Shown in pieces: positions 1 through 7,023 of a stretch of DNA of 30,116 bases. The translations under genes were made by a program, and so were the position numbers. Each line of letters begins with the position of its first letter. Position 1 is the stretch's first letter. Source of the stretch: an uncultured Eubacterium sp. (GTDB lineage Bacteria > Bacillota > Clostridia > Lachnospirales > Lachnospiraceae); the NCBI GenBank assembly GCA_910579075.1, contig CAJTSV010000038.1, positions 1 through 30,116 on the forward strand, given 5' to 3'. The notes under the pieces are model-generated. The model ran no database searches and was not told the origin of the DNA. It worked only from the letters and a program-made list of their open reading frames with translations.

Positions 1-39
1 GCAAATCCCATTCGCAAAGCGAATTTCAGATGGATTTGC
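1..39. repeat. nested inverted repeat at window edge
   Basis: GCAAATCC (1-8) is the exact reverse complement of GGATTTGC (32-39). Inside it ATTCGC (10-15) and GCGAAT (19-24) form a 6-bp stem with an AAA loop. The structure overlaps the first possible ATG of the DUF4869-like gene and lies exactly where that protein stops looking like its family. It could be the end of an inserted element or just a hairpin inside a coding region; the missing upstream sequence prevents a decision. Confidence 0.6.
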
Positions 40-452
40 GAAGGTTACTGGTCACATGGATAGAAGATGAATTTGTAAAAGACATGATTGCAGACGTTGA
101 CCATTCTCAGGTTATCAGTGCGCACATTATCGAAAGCCCGGTATTCGGGGCAATTACGCCAAAAGAATTATCTGGCGGCGTTAAGGTTTTGATTCTGATG
201 CTCAAGGACGATTCATTTATTTATAACCTCTCAAACTGTGGAAATAACTGTGCAAAATGGGTGCTGGAAATTGCGCGGAAAAAAGACCTGACGGTATATT
301 TGCAGCATATCATCCGGTTTGAAGGGGAATTTGAAATAAAGATTATGAATACAGGAAAGCTTGTCCATAATCCGGAGGAATATGTGACCGGGCTTTTTGA
401 AGCGGAGGCGTTGCAGGATGAAGGGAAGTTATCGTTTCAGGGTGAAAAGTAA
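3..452 (+). CDS. DUF4869-like protein, 5' end not in window or lost
   Basis: The reading frame is open to the left window edge, so the listed start is only the first in-frame codon. The first ATG is at 30 but has no ribosome binding site and sits in an inverted repeat. From about residue 20 the protein (WIEDEF, VISAHIIESPVFG, LSGGVKVLILM, SNCGNNCAKW, IKIMNTGKLVHN) matches my recollection of DUF4869, a Clostridia family of unknown function. The family's usual N-terminus, ahead of the WI-D segment, is not recognisable in any frame here, so the gene is either partial or 5'-damaged. Its 3' end overlaps the start of the following P-loop gene by 35 bases, which suggests the two were translated together. 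No function can be assigned; a toxin-antitoxin or defence role would be speculation based on its accessory neighbours. Confidence 0.6.
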   Translation, partial: KSHSQSEFQMDLRRLLVTWIEDEFVKDMIADVDHSQVISAHIIESPVFGAITPKELSGGVKVLILMLKDDSFIYNLSNCGNNCAKWVLEIARKKDLTVYLQHIIRFEGEFEIKIMNTGKLVHNPEEYVTGLFEAEALQDEGKLSFQGEK

Positions 453-1325
453 AAAAATCATATTTGAATTTTCCATCAGGCGAAATATTACGGTTATCAG
501 AGGGAAAAGTGCTTCCGGAAAAACAACGCTTCTGCATATGATGTATGAATATCTGAGAATCGGCAGGGAATCCGGTTATTCCGTATCAGCGGACAGCAGC
601 TATTATGTATATCTTCGCAAAGAAGTAGGGAGAAGCTGGCAGGACGCATTATATCCCCTTAAAAATACAATTATTTTTATTGAAGAAAATAATCCATTTG
701 TATTTTCAAAAGAGTTTGCAGAATTTGTCAGGAAATCTGGAAACTATGTTGTACTGGTAAACCGTTCCACGTTTAAGATGCTTCCTTACAGTATACATGA
801 AATATATGAAATCGTAACAGATGCAAAACATGCAGATGTCCGGGAATCTTATCATGAATTAAAAGAGCTGTACAGCAATTATCCGGTTGCGGAGAACAAC
901 AGGGCAGATATTGTAGTGACAGGGGACAGTAATTCCGGATATCAGTTTTTTCCAGTTTGTTTTGGAAAAAACATGTGGTCAGTGCAGCAGGAAACAGCAG
1001 CGTGCCTGATGTGATTCAGGATTTGCAGGGCGGGGATGTACTGGTGATTGCTGATGGTGCTGCTTTTGGGGCTGTGATTGAAAACTGCCTGGAATATATT
1101 TCGGCAAGAACAGGGCAGAGAATATCTATCTGGATGCCGGAATCTTTTGAGTACCTGATTTTGAAATCTGGACTGATAAAGTCTGAGGAACTGCATAAAA
1201 TTCTGGAATCTATACCAGACTATGTGGATTCCGGGGAATATGAAAGCTGGGAGAGATATTTTACACAATTTGTGCGAATCTGTTACTGGAATCGGGTAAG
1301 CAGTAACGAAAATTCTGATTTGTGA
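418..1325 (+). pseudogene. small P-loop NTPase split by a -1 frameshift
   Basis: The first frame (418-1014) starts at an ATG overlapping the DUF4869-like gene and carries a Walker A motif, GKSASGKT, near residue 32, followed by IIFIEENNP, which may be the Walker B strand. It stops at 1012-1014. The second part runs in the -1 frame to 1325 and contains HVVSAAGNSSV, DVLVIADGAAFGAVI and a helical tail. Joining the frames at 966-972 (A AAA AAC) gives one continuous protein of about 300 residues. The simplest reading is a one-base loss in an A7 run, which makes this a pseudogene; programmed frameshifting is possible because the heptamer is a canonical slippery site in the correct phase. The family is not one I can name; the partner gene upstream suggests a two-gene accessory module. 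Confidence 0.55.
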
Positions 1326-1386
1326 CAATGCTGTGGCAAATTCAGAAGAAAATAGGATTTCAAACATGAGCAGACAGAGCAAGGGC

Positions 1387-1719
1387 TTATTGCCTGCCGG
1401 ACGTGGGTATTTGCAGATAATCAATCAAGGCAGCTTCTAAATCCTTTTTCATGCGGAATAAGTCAGGGTGGATTGTAACGGGCATTACAACATTTCCCTC
1501 TGTATCTTCTCTGTAGAGGTTCAAGGATGGAGTGGGAATTTCCTCATTGTCACATTCTATACTGTAAACATGGAGGCTTGCGGCTTCTGCTGCCATGCGT
1601 GCAGCTTCTTTCAGATTATTCCCAACACTGATGCATCCGGGTAAATCAGGGAAGTAGATACTATATGAGCCATCTGCTGATGGTTCAAAAACTGCAAGGT
1701 TTGTAAAGAAAAACCCCTT
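1387..1719 (-). pseudogene. HicB-type antitoxin remnant without start codon
   Basis: Read on the minus strand the frame gives LAVFEPSADGSYSIYFPDLPGCISVGN and then NLKEAARMAAEAASLHV, the typical N-terminal half of the HicB antitoxin domain (partial RNase-H fold) with the hallmark FPDLPGC motif. The frame opens after a stop at 1735-1737 and has no ATG, GTG or TTG before the domain; the first ATG (1596) lies in the middle of it. No HicA mRNA-interferase partner is seen on either side, and the C-terminal half (to the stop at 1387) has no evident DNA-binding domain. The 5' end runs into the ylxM promoter. I conclude this is a truncated orphan antitoxin gene, although a rare start codon cannot be excluded. 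Confidence 0.65.
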
Positions 1720-1746
1720 GACACCGTCCGCCTCTTATGCTAAGAT
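1718..1746 (+). promoter_or_regulatory. vegetative promoter of ylxM-ffh
   Basis: TTGACA (1718-1723), a 17-base spacer ending in TGC, and TAAGAT (1741-1746). The -35 is a perfect consensus and the -10 carries a TGn extension. Transcription would start near 1753, giving a leader of about 48 bases before ylxM. The promoter is embedded in the 5' end of the antisense HicB remnant. Confidence 0.75.
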
Positions 1747-1800
1747 ACACAAGGCTTAACAAAAAGCAGAAAAAAACAGCGCATCCAGACGGGGTATGCA

Positions 1801-2145
1801 ATGGAGCAGAAATTAGAGCAGGCTTATTTATACGATTTTTACGGCGAGCTGTTAAACGAACGCCAGCGCAGCATCTACGAGGATTTCATATTCCACGATT
1901 TGTCACTGACAGAAATCGCACAGGAAGAAGGAATCAGCAGGCAGGGCGTGCATGATATGGTAAAGCGCTGCACGAAGACGCTGGAAGGCTACGAGAGCCG
2001 GCTGCACCTTGTGCAGAAATTTTTAAGCACAAAGGAGCGCGTGGCGAAAATCCATGCACTTGCCGGGCAGTTTCACAAAAACAAAGACGAGTCTTTGCTG
2101 GATCAAATAGAGCAGATTTCCAATGCGATATTAGAAGATTTATAA
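1801..2145 (+). CDS. ylxM: YlxM family SRP-associated helix-turn-helix protein
   Basis: A 114-residue protein of the UPF0122/YlxM family. The central segment LSLTEIAQEEGISRQGVHDMV is a sigma-region-4-like helix-turn-helix (about residues 39-60), preceded by the typical LNERQRSIYEDF opening. In streptococci YlxM is known to bind SRP and modulate the Ffh GTPase; elsewhere its role is poorly known. The gene lies 29 bases upstream of ffh, the standard arrangement, and is the first gene after a strong promoter. The ATG at 1801 was chosen because the family starts there, although the upstream GACGGGG is a modest ribosome binding site. ftsY, often upstream of ylxM in this group, is absent from the visible region, where accessory remnants are found instead. 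Confidence 0.9.
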   Translation: MEQKLEQAYLYDFYGELLNERQRSIYEDFIFHDLSLTEIAQEEGISRQGVHDMVKRCTKTLEGYESRLHLVQKFLSTKERVAKIHALAGQFHKNKDESLLDQIEQISNAILEDL

Positions 2146-2174
2146 CTCAGAAGAATTATGAAGGAGCACCGGCT

Positions 2175-3530
2175 ATGGCATTTGACAGCTTATCAGAAAA
2201 ACTTCAGAATGTATTCCGAAACTTGCGCAGCAAAGGCCGCCTGACCGAGGATGATGTAAAAACGGCATTAAAAGAAGTCAAGCTGGCACTGCTGGAAGCA
2301 GACGTAAATTTTAAAGTCGTAAAAAATTTTACAAAAGCGGTTCAGGAGCAGGCAATCGGCTCCGATGTGATGAACGGGTTAAATCCAGGCCAGATGGTTA
2401 TTAAAATCGTCAATGACGAAATGGTGCGCCTGATGGGCTCGGAAACAACCGAGCTGGCTTATAAGCCAGGCTCTGAGCTGACTGTCATTATGATGGCTGG
2501 CCTGCAGGGTGCCGGAAAGACGACGACGGCAGCAAAGATTGCCGGAAAGCTCAGGCAGAAAGGGAAAAAACCGCTTTTGGCGGCCTGTGACGTATATCGT
2601 CCGGCAGCGATTGAACAGCTGCAGATTAACGGGAAAAAGCAGGGCGTGGAAGTTTTTTCCATGGGCGATAAAAACAAGCCGGTCAATATTGCAAAGGCAG
2701 CTGCGGAACACGCGGTAAAAAACGGATTCCAGGTACTGATTATCGATACCGCCGGACGGCTGCATATCGATGAGTCGATGATGGATGAGCTTGCCGAAAT
2801 CAAGCGGGAAGTCGATGTCATGCAGACGGTTCTTGTCGTGGACGCGATGACCGGTCAGGATGCGGTTAATGTGGCCAGCACCTTTGAGGAAAAAATCGGC
2901 ATTGACGGCGTGATTTTAACCAAACTCGACGGCGATACCAGGGGCGGCGCAGCGCTTTCCATCCGTGCTGTGACCGGAAAACCGATTTTATATGTGGGCA
3001 TGGGTGAAAAGCTGTCGGATTTGGAGCAGTTTTACCCGGACCGGATGGCGTCCCGGATTCTTGGCATGGGCGATATCCTGACGCTGATTGAAAAGGCAGA
3101 GGCGCAGATTGACCAGGAAAAAGCAAAGGAAATGGAACAGAAGTTTAAAAAAGCCGAATTCGGCTTTGATGACTATCTGGATTCCATGAGCCAGATGAAG
3201 AAAATGGGCGGCTTATCCAGCGTGCTTTCGATGATGCCGGGCATTGGCAGCGCCCAGATGGAAGAATTGGAAAATGCCATGGATGAAAAGAAGATGGCGC
3301 GCATTGAAGCCATTATTTATTCCATGACGCCGCAGGAGCGCAGCAATCCTGATATTTTCAATATGAGCAGGAAACGGCGCGTGGCGAAAGGGGCGGGCGT
3401 GGATATCGCAGAGGTAAACCGTCTCGTCAAGCAGTTTGAACAGACACGCAAAATGATGAAACAGATGTCCGGCCTGATGGGCGGCAAAGGAAAACGCGGC
3501 AAAATGGGAAGGTTCAAGCTTCCGTTTTAG
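2175..3530 (+). CDS. ffh: signal recognition particle protein Ffh (SRP54)
   Basis: This is the SRP GTPase that binds 4.5S/6S RNA and signal peptides and delivers ribosomes to FtsY at the membrane. At 451 residues it is full length. The N domain occupies about residues 1-90; the G domain shows G1 GLQGAGKTTT (109-118), DVYRPAA, DTAGR and TKLDGDTRGGAA. The methionine-rich M domain follows (from about residue 300) with the RNA-binding KRRVAKGAG segment and a basic tail ending in RFKLPF. A good AAGGAG site precedes the ATG. It is co-transcribed with ylxM and probably with rpsP, 34 bases downstream. Nothing is missing or unusual. Confidence 0.98.
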   Translation: MAFDSLSEKLQNVFRNLRSKGRLTEDDVKTALKEVKLALLEADVNFKVVKNFTKAVQEQAIGSDVMNGLNPGQMVIKIVNDEMVRLMGSETTELAYKPGSELTVIMMAGLQGAGKTTTAAKIAGKLRQKGKKPLLAACDVYRPAAIEQLQINGKKQGVEVFSMGDKNKPVNIAKAAAEHAVKNGFQVLIIDTAGRLHIDESMMDELAEIKREVDVMQTVLVVDAMTGQDAVNVASTFEEKIGIDGVILTKLDGDTRGGAALSIRAVTGKPILYVGMGEKLSDLEQFYPDRMASRILGMGDILTLIEKAEAQIDQEKAKEMEQKFKKAEFGFDDYLDSMSQMKKMGGLSSVLSMMPGIGSAQMEELENAMDEKKMARIEAIIYSMTPQERSNPDIFNMSRKRRVAKGAGVDIAEVNRLVKQFEQTRKMMKQMSGLMGGKGKRGKMGRFKLPF

Positions 3531-3564
3531 CATAGATGAATATTCGAATCAGGAGGTGAAAGAA

Positions 3565-3810
3565 ATGGCAGTAAAAATCAGGTTAAAAAGGCTTGGAAAG
3601 AAGAAACAGCCTTTTTATAGAATTGTAGTCGCTGATGCCAGAACATCCAGAAATGGCAAAAGCATTGATGAAATCGGGACATACGACCCGATGAAAAATC
3701 CAAGCGAGTTCCACGTTGATGCAGAAGCAGCAAAGAAGTGGCTTGCAAATGGTGCACAGCCTACCGAAACGGTAGCTAAGATTTTAAAGCTGGCAGGGGT
3801 TGAAAAGTAG
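3565..3810 (+). CDS. rpsP: 30S ribosomal protein bS16
   Basis: An 81-residue small-subunit protein beginning MAVKIRLKRLGKKKQPFYRI, the universal bS16 N-terminus, with ADARTSRNGK and IGTYDPM further on. bS16 binds 16S rRNA in the 5' domain and is needed for early 30S assembly. The start is the ATG at 3565, eight bases after AGGAGG (3551-3556); an in-frame GTG at 3556 overlaps that site and would add three foreign residues, so it is rejected. The gene sits between ffh and khpA, the common Gram-positive order. Confidence 0.98.
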   Translation: MAVKIRLKRLGKKKQPFYRIVVADARTSRNGKSIDEIGTYDPMKNPSEFHVDAEAAKKWLANGAQPTETVAKILKLAGVEK

Positions 3811-3822
3811 TGAGGTGGATGC

Positions 3823-4053
3823 ATGAAAGAATTGGTAGAAGTGATTGCAAAAGCACTCGTTGACCATCCAGACGAAGTCGCTGTGACCCAGACCGAAAAC
3901 GAGAAAGCCATTGTCATTGAGCTGCGTGTGGCGCAGATGGACATGGGCAAAGTGATTGGCAAGCAGGGGCGCATTGCAAAGGCAATCCGTTCCGTTGTAA
4001 AAGCAGCAGCTTCCAAAGCAGAAAAGAAAGTGATTGTTGAAATTGTGCAGTAG
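3823..4053 (+). CDS. khpA: KH-domain RNA-binding protein KhpA (YlqC)
   Basis: A 76-residue single KH-domain protein. The GKQG loop (the KH GxxG motif that contacts RNA) follows MDMGKVI, and the protein ends in the usual KKVIVEIVQ strand. In streptococci and other Firmicutes KhpA pairs with KhpB/EloR (Jag) to bind RNA and control cell elongation and division. It begins 12 bases after rpsP with AGGTGG before the ATG and is the last gene before a 222-base gap with hairpins, so it probably ends the ylxM transcript. Confidence 0.93.
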   Translation: MKELVEVIAKALVDHPDEVAVTQTENEKAIVIELRVAQMDMGKVIGKQGRIAKAIRSVVKAAASKAEKKVIVEIVQ

Positions 4054-4063
4054 CATAAATGCA

Positions 4064-4081
4064 GCTGCAGGGTCCTGCAGC
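4064..4081. repeat. GCTGCAGG inverted repeat in khpA-rimM gap
   Basis: GCTGCAGG (4064-4071) and CCTGCAGC (4074-4081) form a perfect 8-bp inverted repeat with a 2-base centre; a third GCTGCAGG copy lies near 4101. The 222-base gap between khpA and rimM holds no convincing gene: it contains this repeat cluster, the long hairpin at 4137-4180 and a promoter. Confidence 0.5.
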
Positions 4082-4136
4082 AGATGCGGGGCTTTGAAAG
4101 CTGCAGGAGAGCTGCCGCAGGAAGATACAGCAGCAG

Positions 4137-4180
4137 ACAGAAAAGCATTGTAAGACGCTGGTTTTACAATGCTTTTCTGT
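4137..4180 (+). terminator. long hairpin ending the khpA transcript
   Basis: A perfect 17-bp inverted repeat (ACAGAAAAGCATTGTAA, 4137-4153, with its complement at 4164-4180) around a 10-base loop. No clean T run follows, but the right arm itself carries TTTT and the downstream sequence is T-rich, so a terminator is likely; processing or attenuation is also possible. Confidence 0.6.
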
Positions 4181-4193
4181 ACTTTGGGCACGC

Positions 4194-4221
4194 TTGCAAA
4201 ATCATTTCAAAAATATATCAT
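4194..4221 (+). promoter_or_regulatory. candidate promoter of rimM-trmD-pptase
   Basis: TTGCAA (4194-4199), 16-base spacer, TATCAT (4216-4221). It lies just downstream of the khpA hairpin and about 55 bases before the rimM start, so the second half of the block appears separately transcribed. Confidence 0.5.
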
Positions 4222-4275
4222 TGAAAACGCCGGCCGAAATAAAGTCCGGGGCTGTTTTCAGGGAAAGGCTGGATT

Positions 4276-4821
4276 ATGGAAGATTTATTACAGGAAGATT
4301 TGCTGCAGGTAGGTGCAGTAACGAGCACGCACGGGCTGCGCGGCGAAGTGAAGGTATTTCCGACAACCGATGACCCGGCGCGATACAAAAAACTCAAAGA
4401 AGTCATTGCTGATACCGGAAAAAGCAGGCAGGTATTAAAAATAGAACAGAGGCGTTTTTTTAAGCAGATGGTCATTCTCAAATTTGCGGGTATTAACCAT
4501 ATCGACGAGGCGGAGCCGCTAAAAGGCGCAAAGCTTTACGTGACAAGGGAGCATGCGGTCAGCCTTGCGGAAGATGAATACTTTTTTGCAGACCTTGCGG
4601 GCCTTCGGGTGGAAACCGAAGAAGGGGAAGTGCTTGGCGTGCTTTCGGATATCTTGCAGACAGGCGCAAATGATGTCTATGTCATCAGCCAGGAAAACCA
4701 GAAGGACCTGCTGATTCCGGCTATTAAGGAGTGCATAAAGCAGGTTGATATCGAAGGGGGCCGGATGATTGTGCATCTGCTGGCGGGGCTTCGTGAAATG
4801 AATAAGGGCGGTGCGGAATAA
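4276..4821 (+). CDS. rimM: 16S rRNA processing protein RimM
   Basis: A 181-residue ribosome maturation factor that binds ribosomal protein uS19 and assists assembly of the 30S head. The N-terminal RimM domain opens with LLQVGAVTSTHGLRGEVKVFP (residues about 9-29), and the C-terminal PRC-barrel shows the typical TGANDVYVI and LLIPAIKE segments. Length is normal for the family. The ATG at 4276 follows AGGGAAAGG. The stop codon directly touches the trmD start (no gap), so the two genes are translationally coupled; rimM-trmD adjacency is nearly universal in bacteria. Confidence 0.97.
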   Translation: MEDLLQEDLLQVGAVTSTHGLRGEVKVFPTTDDPARYKKLKEVIADTGKSRQVLKIEQRRFFKQMVILKFAGINHIDEAEPLKGAKLYVTREHAVSLAEDEYFFADLAGLRVETEEGEVLGVLSDILQTGANDVYVISQENQKDLLIPAIKECIKQVDIEGGRMIVHLLAGLREMNKGGAE

Positions 4822-5544
4822 ATGCATTTTCATATACTGACATTATTCCCGGAAATGATAACCCAGGCATTAAATACGAGCATTATCGGACGTGCCGTAC
4901 AAAGGGGCTGTATTTCGATTGATGCGGTCAATATCCGGGATTATACAGCCGACAGGCATAACAAAACAGACGATTATCCGTATGGCGGCGGCGCGGGCAT
5001 GGTCATGCAGGCGCAGCCGGTTTATGATGCGTGGAAGGCTGTTTTGCAGGGGGCAGCACTGCCGCGTCCGCCGCGCACGGTATACCTGACGCCGCAAGCC
5101 CCAGTATTTACACAGGACATGGCAAAGGAGCTGGCACAGGAAGAACACCTGATTCTGCTCTGCGGGCATTACGAAGGGATTGACGAACGCGTGCTGGAAG
5201 AAATTGTAACAGACTATGTTTCCATTGGCGATTATGTGCTGACCGGGGGCGAGCTGGCTGCCATGGTCGTGACGGATGCAGTCGCAAGAATGGTGCCCGG
5301 CGTATTGTCCAATGCGCTTTCCGGCAGCACGGAATCGCTGGAAGGAAACCTGCTGGAATATCCCCAGTACAGCCGCCCGGAGGAATGGAACGGAAAAAAA
5401 GTGCCGTCCATCCTGCTGTCCGGCGACCATGCAAAGGTAGACGCATGGCGCAGGGAGCAGTCGGTGCTGCGGACGCTGCAGCGGCGTCCGGACCTGCTGG
5501 CACGGGCCGACCTGACGAAGCAGGAGCGGGAAAAATATTTATGA
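4822..5544 (+). CDS. trmD: tRNA (guanine-N1-)-methyltransferase TrmD
   Basis: A SPOUT-class methylase that uses S-adenosylmethionine to make m1G37 in tRNAs reading CNN and some other codons, preventing +1 frameshifts. The 240 residues carry the family signatures: MHFHILTLFPEM at the start, DYPYGGGAGMVM, and the knotted cofactor site LLCGHYEGIDERV and SIGDYVLTGGE. C-terminal EYPQYSRPEEW is also diagnostic. It starts at the base after the rimM stop and overlaps the following gene by ATGA, so three genes are tightly coupled. Confidence 0.98.
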   Translation: MHFHILTLFPEMITQALNTSIIGRAVQRGCISIDAVNIRDYTADRHNKTDDYPYGGGAGMVMQAQPVYDAWKAVLQGAALPRPPRTVYLTPQAPVFTQDMAKELAQEEHLILLCGHYEGIDERVLEEIVTDYVSIGDYVLTGGELAAMVVTDAVARMVPGVLSNALSGSTESLEGNLLEYPQYSRPEEWNGKKVPSILLSGDHAKVDAWRREQSVLRTLQRRPDLLARADLTKQEREKYL

Positions 5545-6350
5545 TTAAGACCTATGTATTAGATACCACGCAGCTGCAAGACCCGCTCGAAGATGCGTCC
5601 TGCATGGAGCTTTTGTCTTTTTCAAACGAGCGGATGGAAAAAACAGCCCGCATCCGGCAGCCGGACGCCAGAAAGCAGAGCTTTGGTGCCGGGCTGTTTT
5701 TGTCTTATGCCCTGCAAAAAGCAGGAAGCGGTGCGCGGCTGTATTTTAATTCGTTTGGAAAGCCGTTTGTAACCGGCATGCCGTTTAATATTTCCCATAC
5801 AAAGCATTATGCCATACTCAGCATATGGGAGCCGCAGCAGCCGTCAGATAAAGACTTGCCGCTGCTGCTGGGCTGTGATATCGAAATGGTGCATGCATAC
5901 CGTCCAAACATCGCCAGGCGGTTTTTTATGCCGCAGGAGCATGAAACTCTGGAAAGCATTTCTCAGGAACACATGCAGGCAGAATTATTCTGCCGGTACT
6001 GGACGCGCAAAGAAAGCGTTATGAAGCTGGCCGGGCTTGGCATGGCGCTTCCGATGAACCTGTATGACGTGCGCAGCGGGCAGGCTTATGCAGACACCGG
6101 AAAGACCAGGGCATGGATTCTGGAAAAAGAGCATGCGGGGCCCGAATACCGGAAAGCGGCGGAAATTCTGCTGGAAGGCCGGCTGTTTTTCCAGGAATAC
6201 TGGCATGACGGATGCTGTATTACCGTATGCAGCACAAAAAAAGAATGCCGCCAGGAAGGGTACCTCATTCAGATACCCAGGCCTGGCGAAACGGATGCAG
6301 CATGCATACGGGATGCCTTGCGGGGCAGGTGTTTCCTTTCCAAACTATAA
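5541..6350 (+). CDS. 4'-phosphopantetheinyl transferase, Sfp type
   Basis: A 269-residue transferase expected to move phosphopantetheine from CoA to a serine of a carrier protein. The Sfp-family motifs are present in order: PFNISHTKHYAILSI (about residue 82), GCDIEMV (the Mg-binding D-x-E, about residue 112) and FCRYWTRKESVMKLAGLG (about residues 150-167). It is longer than B. subtilis Sfp (about 224) because of a C-terminal extension after the domain. The ATG at 5541 overlaps the trmD stop as ATGA; a longer frame reaching 5385 lies wholly within trmD and is not used. Its substrate carrier protein is not visible in the window: it may serve a secondary-metabolite or fatty-acid carrier. Its place between trmD and rplS is not the standard one. 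Confidence 0.88.
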   Translation: MIKTYVLDTTQLQDPLEDASCMELLSFSNERMEKTARIRQPDARKQSFGAGLFLSYALQKAGSGARLYFNSFGKPFVTGMPFNISHTKHYAILSIWEPQQPSDKDLPLLLGCDIEMVHAYRPNIARRFFMPQEHETLESISQEHMQAELFCRYWTRKESVMKLAGLGMALPMNLYDVRSGQAYADTGKTRAWILEKEHAGPEYRKAAEILLEGRLFFQEYWHDGCCITVCSTKKECRQEGYLIQIPRPGETDAACIRDALRGRCFLSKL

Positions 6351-6440
6351 AAATGGTAAACAGCAGCCCTTTCCAGCGTCCGGGCATCCATTATTTTTTC
6401 ATCCAGAGCTGTTTTTCCCGCCCTGTTTTAGAAAAAAAAC

Positions 6441-6469
6441 TTGCATTCCGCCCCATCTTATGCTAACCT
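6441..6469 (+). promoter_or_regulatory. promoter of rplS
   Basis: TTGCAT (6441-6446), 17-base spacer ending TATGC, TAACCT (6464-6469). The spacer end and -10 share the string TCTTATGCTAA with the ylxM promoter (TTATGCTAA, preceded there by CC and TC), suggesting similar regulation of these translation genes. Confidence 0.65.
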
Positions 6470-6540
6470 TAAAATTGTTGTGAAAAATGCGATGGTCCTC
6501 TGGTACGAATCAGGTATTAAGAACATCAAAATGACAGGAG
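6470..6540 (+). promoter_or_regulatory. candidate L19 leader RNA
   Basis: The rplS 5' leader of about 75 bases holds GATGGTCCTCTGGTAC and ends AAGAACATC, where GATG (6491-6494) can pair with CATC (6524-6527) enclosing a CCT/AGG inner pairing. This resembles, from memory, the L19 leader of Gram-positive bacteria, which is thought to let L19 control its own synthesis. A covariance-model search was not possible. Confidence 0.45.
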
Positions 6541-6549
6541 GTCACAAAA

Positions 6550-6903
6550 ATGAATGCAACAGAGATTATGAGAAGCATTGAATCCGCGCAGATGAAAGAA
6601 GCTGCACCAGTATTTCATGTTGGAGATACCGTGAAGGTATATGGAAAGATTGTAGAAGGAAACCGTGAAAGAATCCAGGTTTTTGAAGGAATCGTATTAA
6701 AAAGGCAGGGTTCCAGCAACCGTGAGACATTCACAGTCAGAAAGCTTTCAAACGGCGTAGGCGTAGAAAAGACATGGCCGCTGCATTCCCCGAATGTGGA
6801 AAAGGTAGAAATTGTACGTTACGGCAAAGTAAGGCGTGCAAAACTGAACTATTTAAGGGGCCGCGTAGGCAAAGCTGCAAAGGTAAAAGAACTGATAAAA
6901 TAA
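6550..6903 (+). CDS. rplS: 50S ribosomal protein bL19
   Basis: A 117-residue large-subunit protein located at the 30S-50S interface. The family signatures are all present: FHVGDTVKVYGKIVEGNRER, QVFEGIVLKRQG, TFTVRKLSNGVGVE, FPLHSP-like WPLHSPNVEKVEI and KVRRAKLNYLRGRVGKAAK. Length is normal. AGGAGG lies 8-9 bases before the ATG. It has its own promoter and leader and is followed by a strong intrinsic terminator, so it seems to be a single-gene transcript, separate from trmD. Confidence 0.98.
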   Translation: MNATEIMRSIESAQMKEAAPVFHVGDTVKVYGKIVEGNRERIQVFEGIVLKRQGSSNRETFTVRKLSNGVGVEKTWPLHSPNVEKVEIVRYGKVRRAKLNYLRGRVGKAAKVKELIK

Positions 6904-6950
6904 CCGCAGCACGGATTTTGCATGAGAGAGATTCAGCCCGTTTATCAGGA

Positions 6951-6980
6951 AAGAGACAATTGCAAAATTGTCTCTTTTTT
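6951..6980 (+). terminator. rplS intrinsic terminator
   Basis: AAGAGACAATT (6951-6961) pairs perfectly with AATTGTCTCTT (6966-6976) around a GCAA tetraloop, and the T run extends to 6980. A classical rho-independent terminator. Confidence 0.92.
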
Positions 6981-7023
6981 CAAAATATGAGTTTATAAAA
7001 AGAATCCGTAAAGGAAAAAACGA

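Noticed and set aside
2379..3533. Several antisense frames over ffh
   Set aside because: They are shadows of a highly conserved gene, with no family features and no ribosome sites.
5385..5540. N-terminal extension of the phosphopantetheinyl transferase
   Set aside because: It lies inside trmD in another frame; the coupled ATG at 5541 gives a normal Sfp start.
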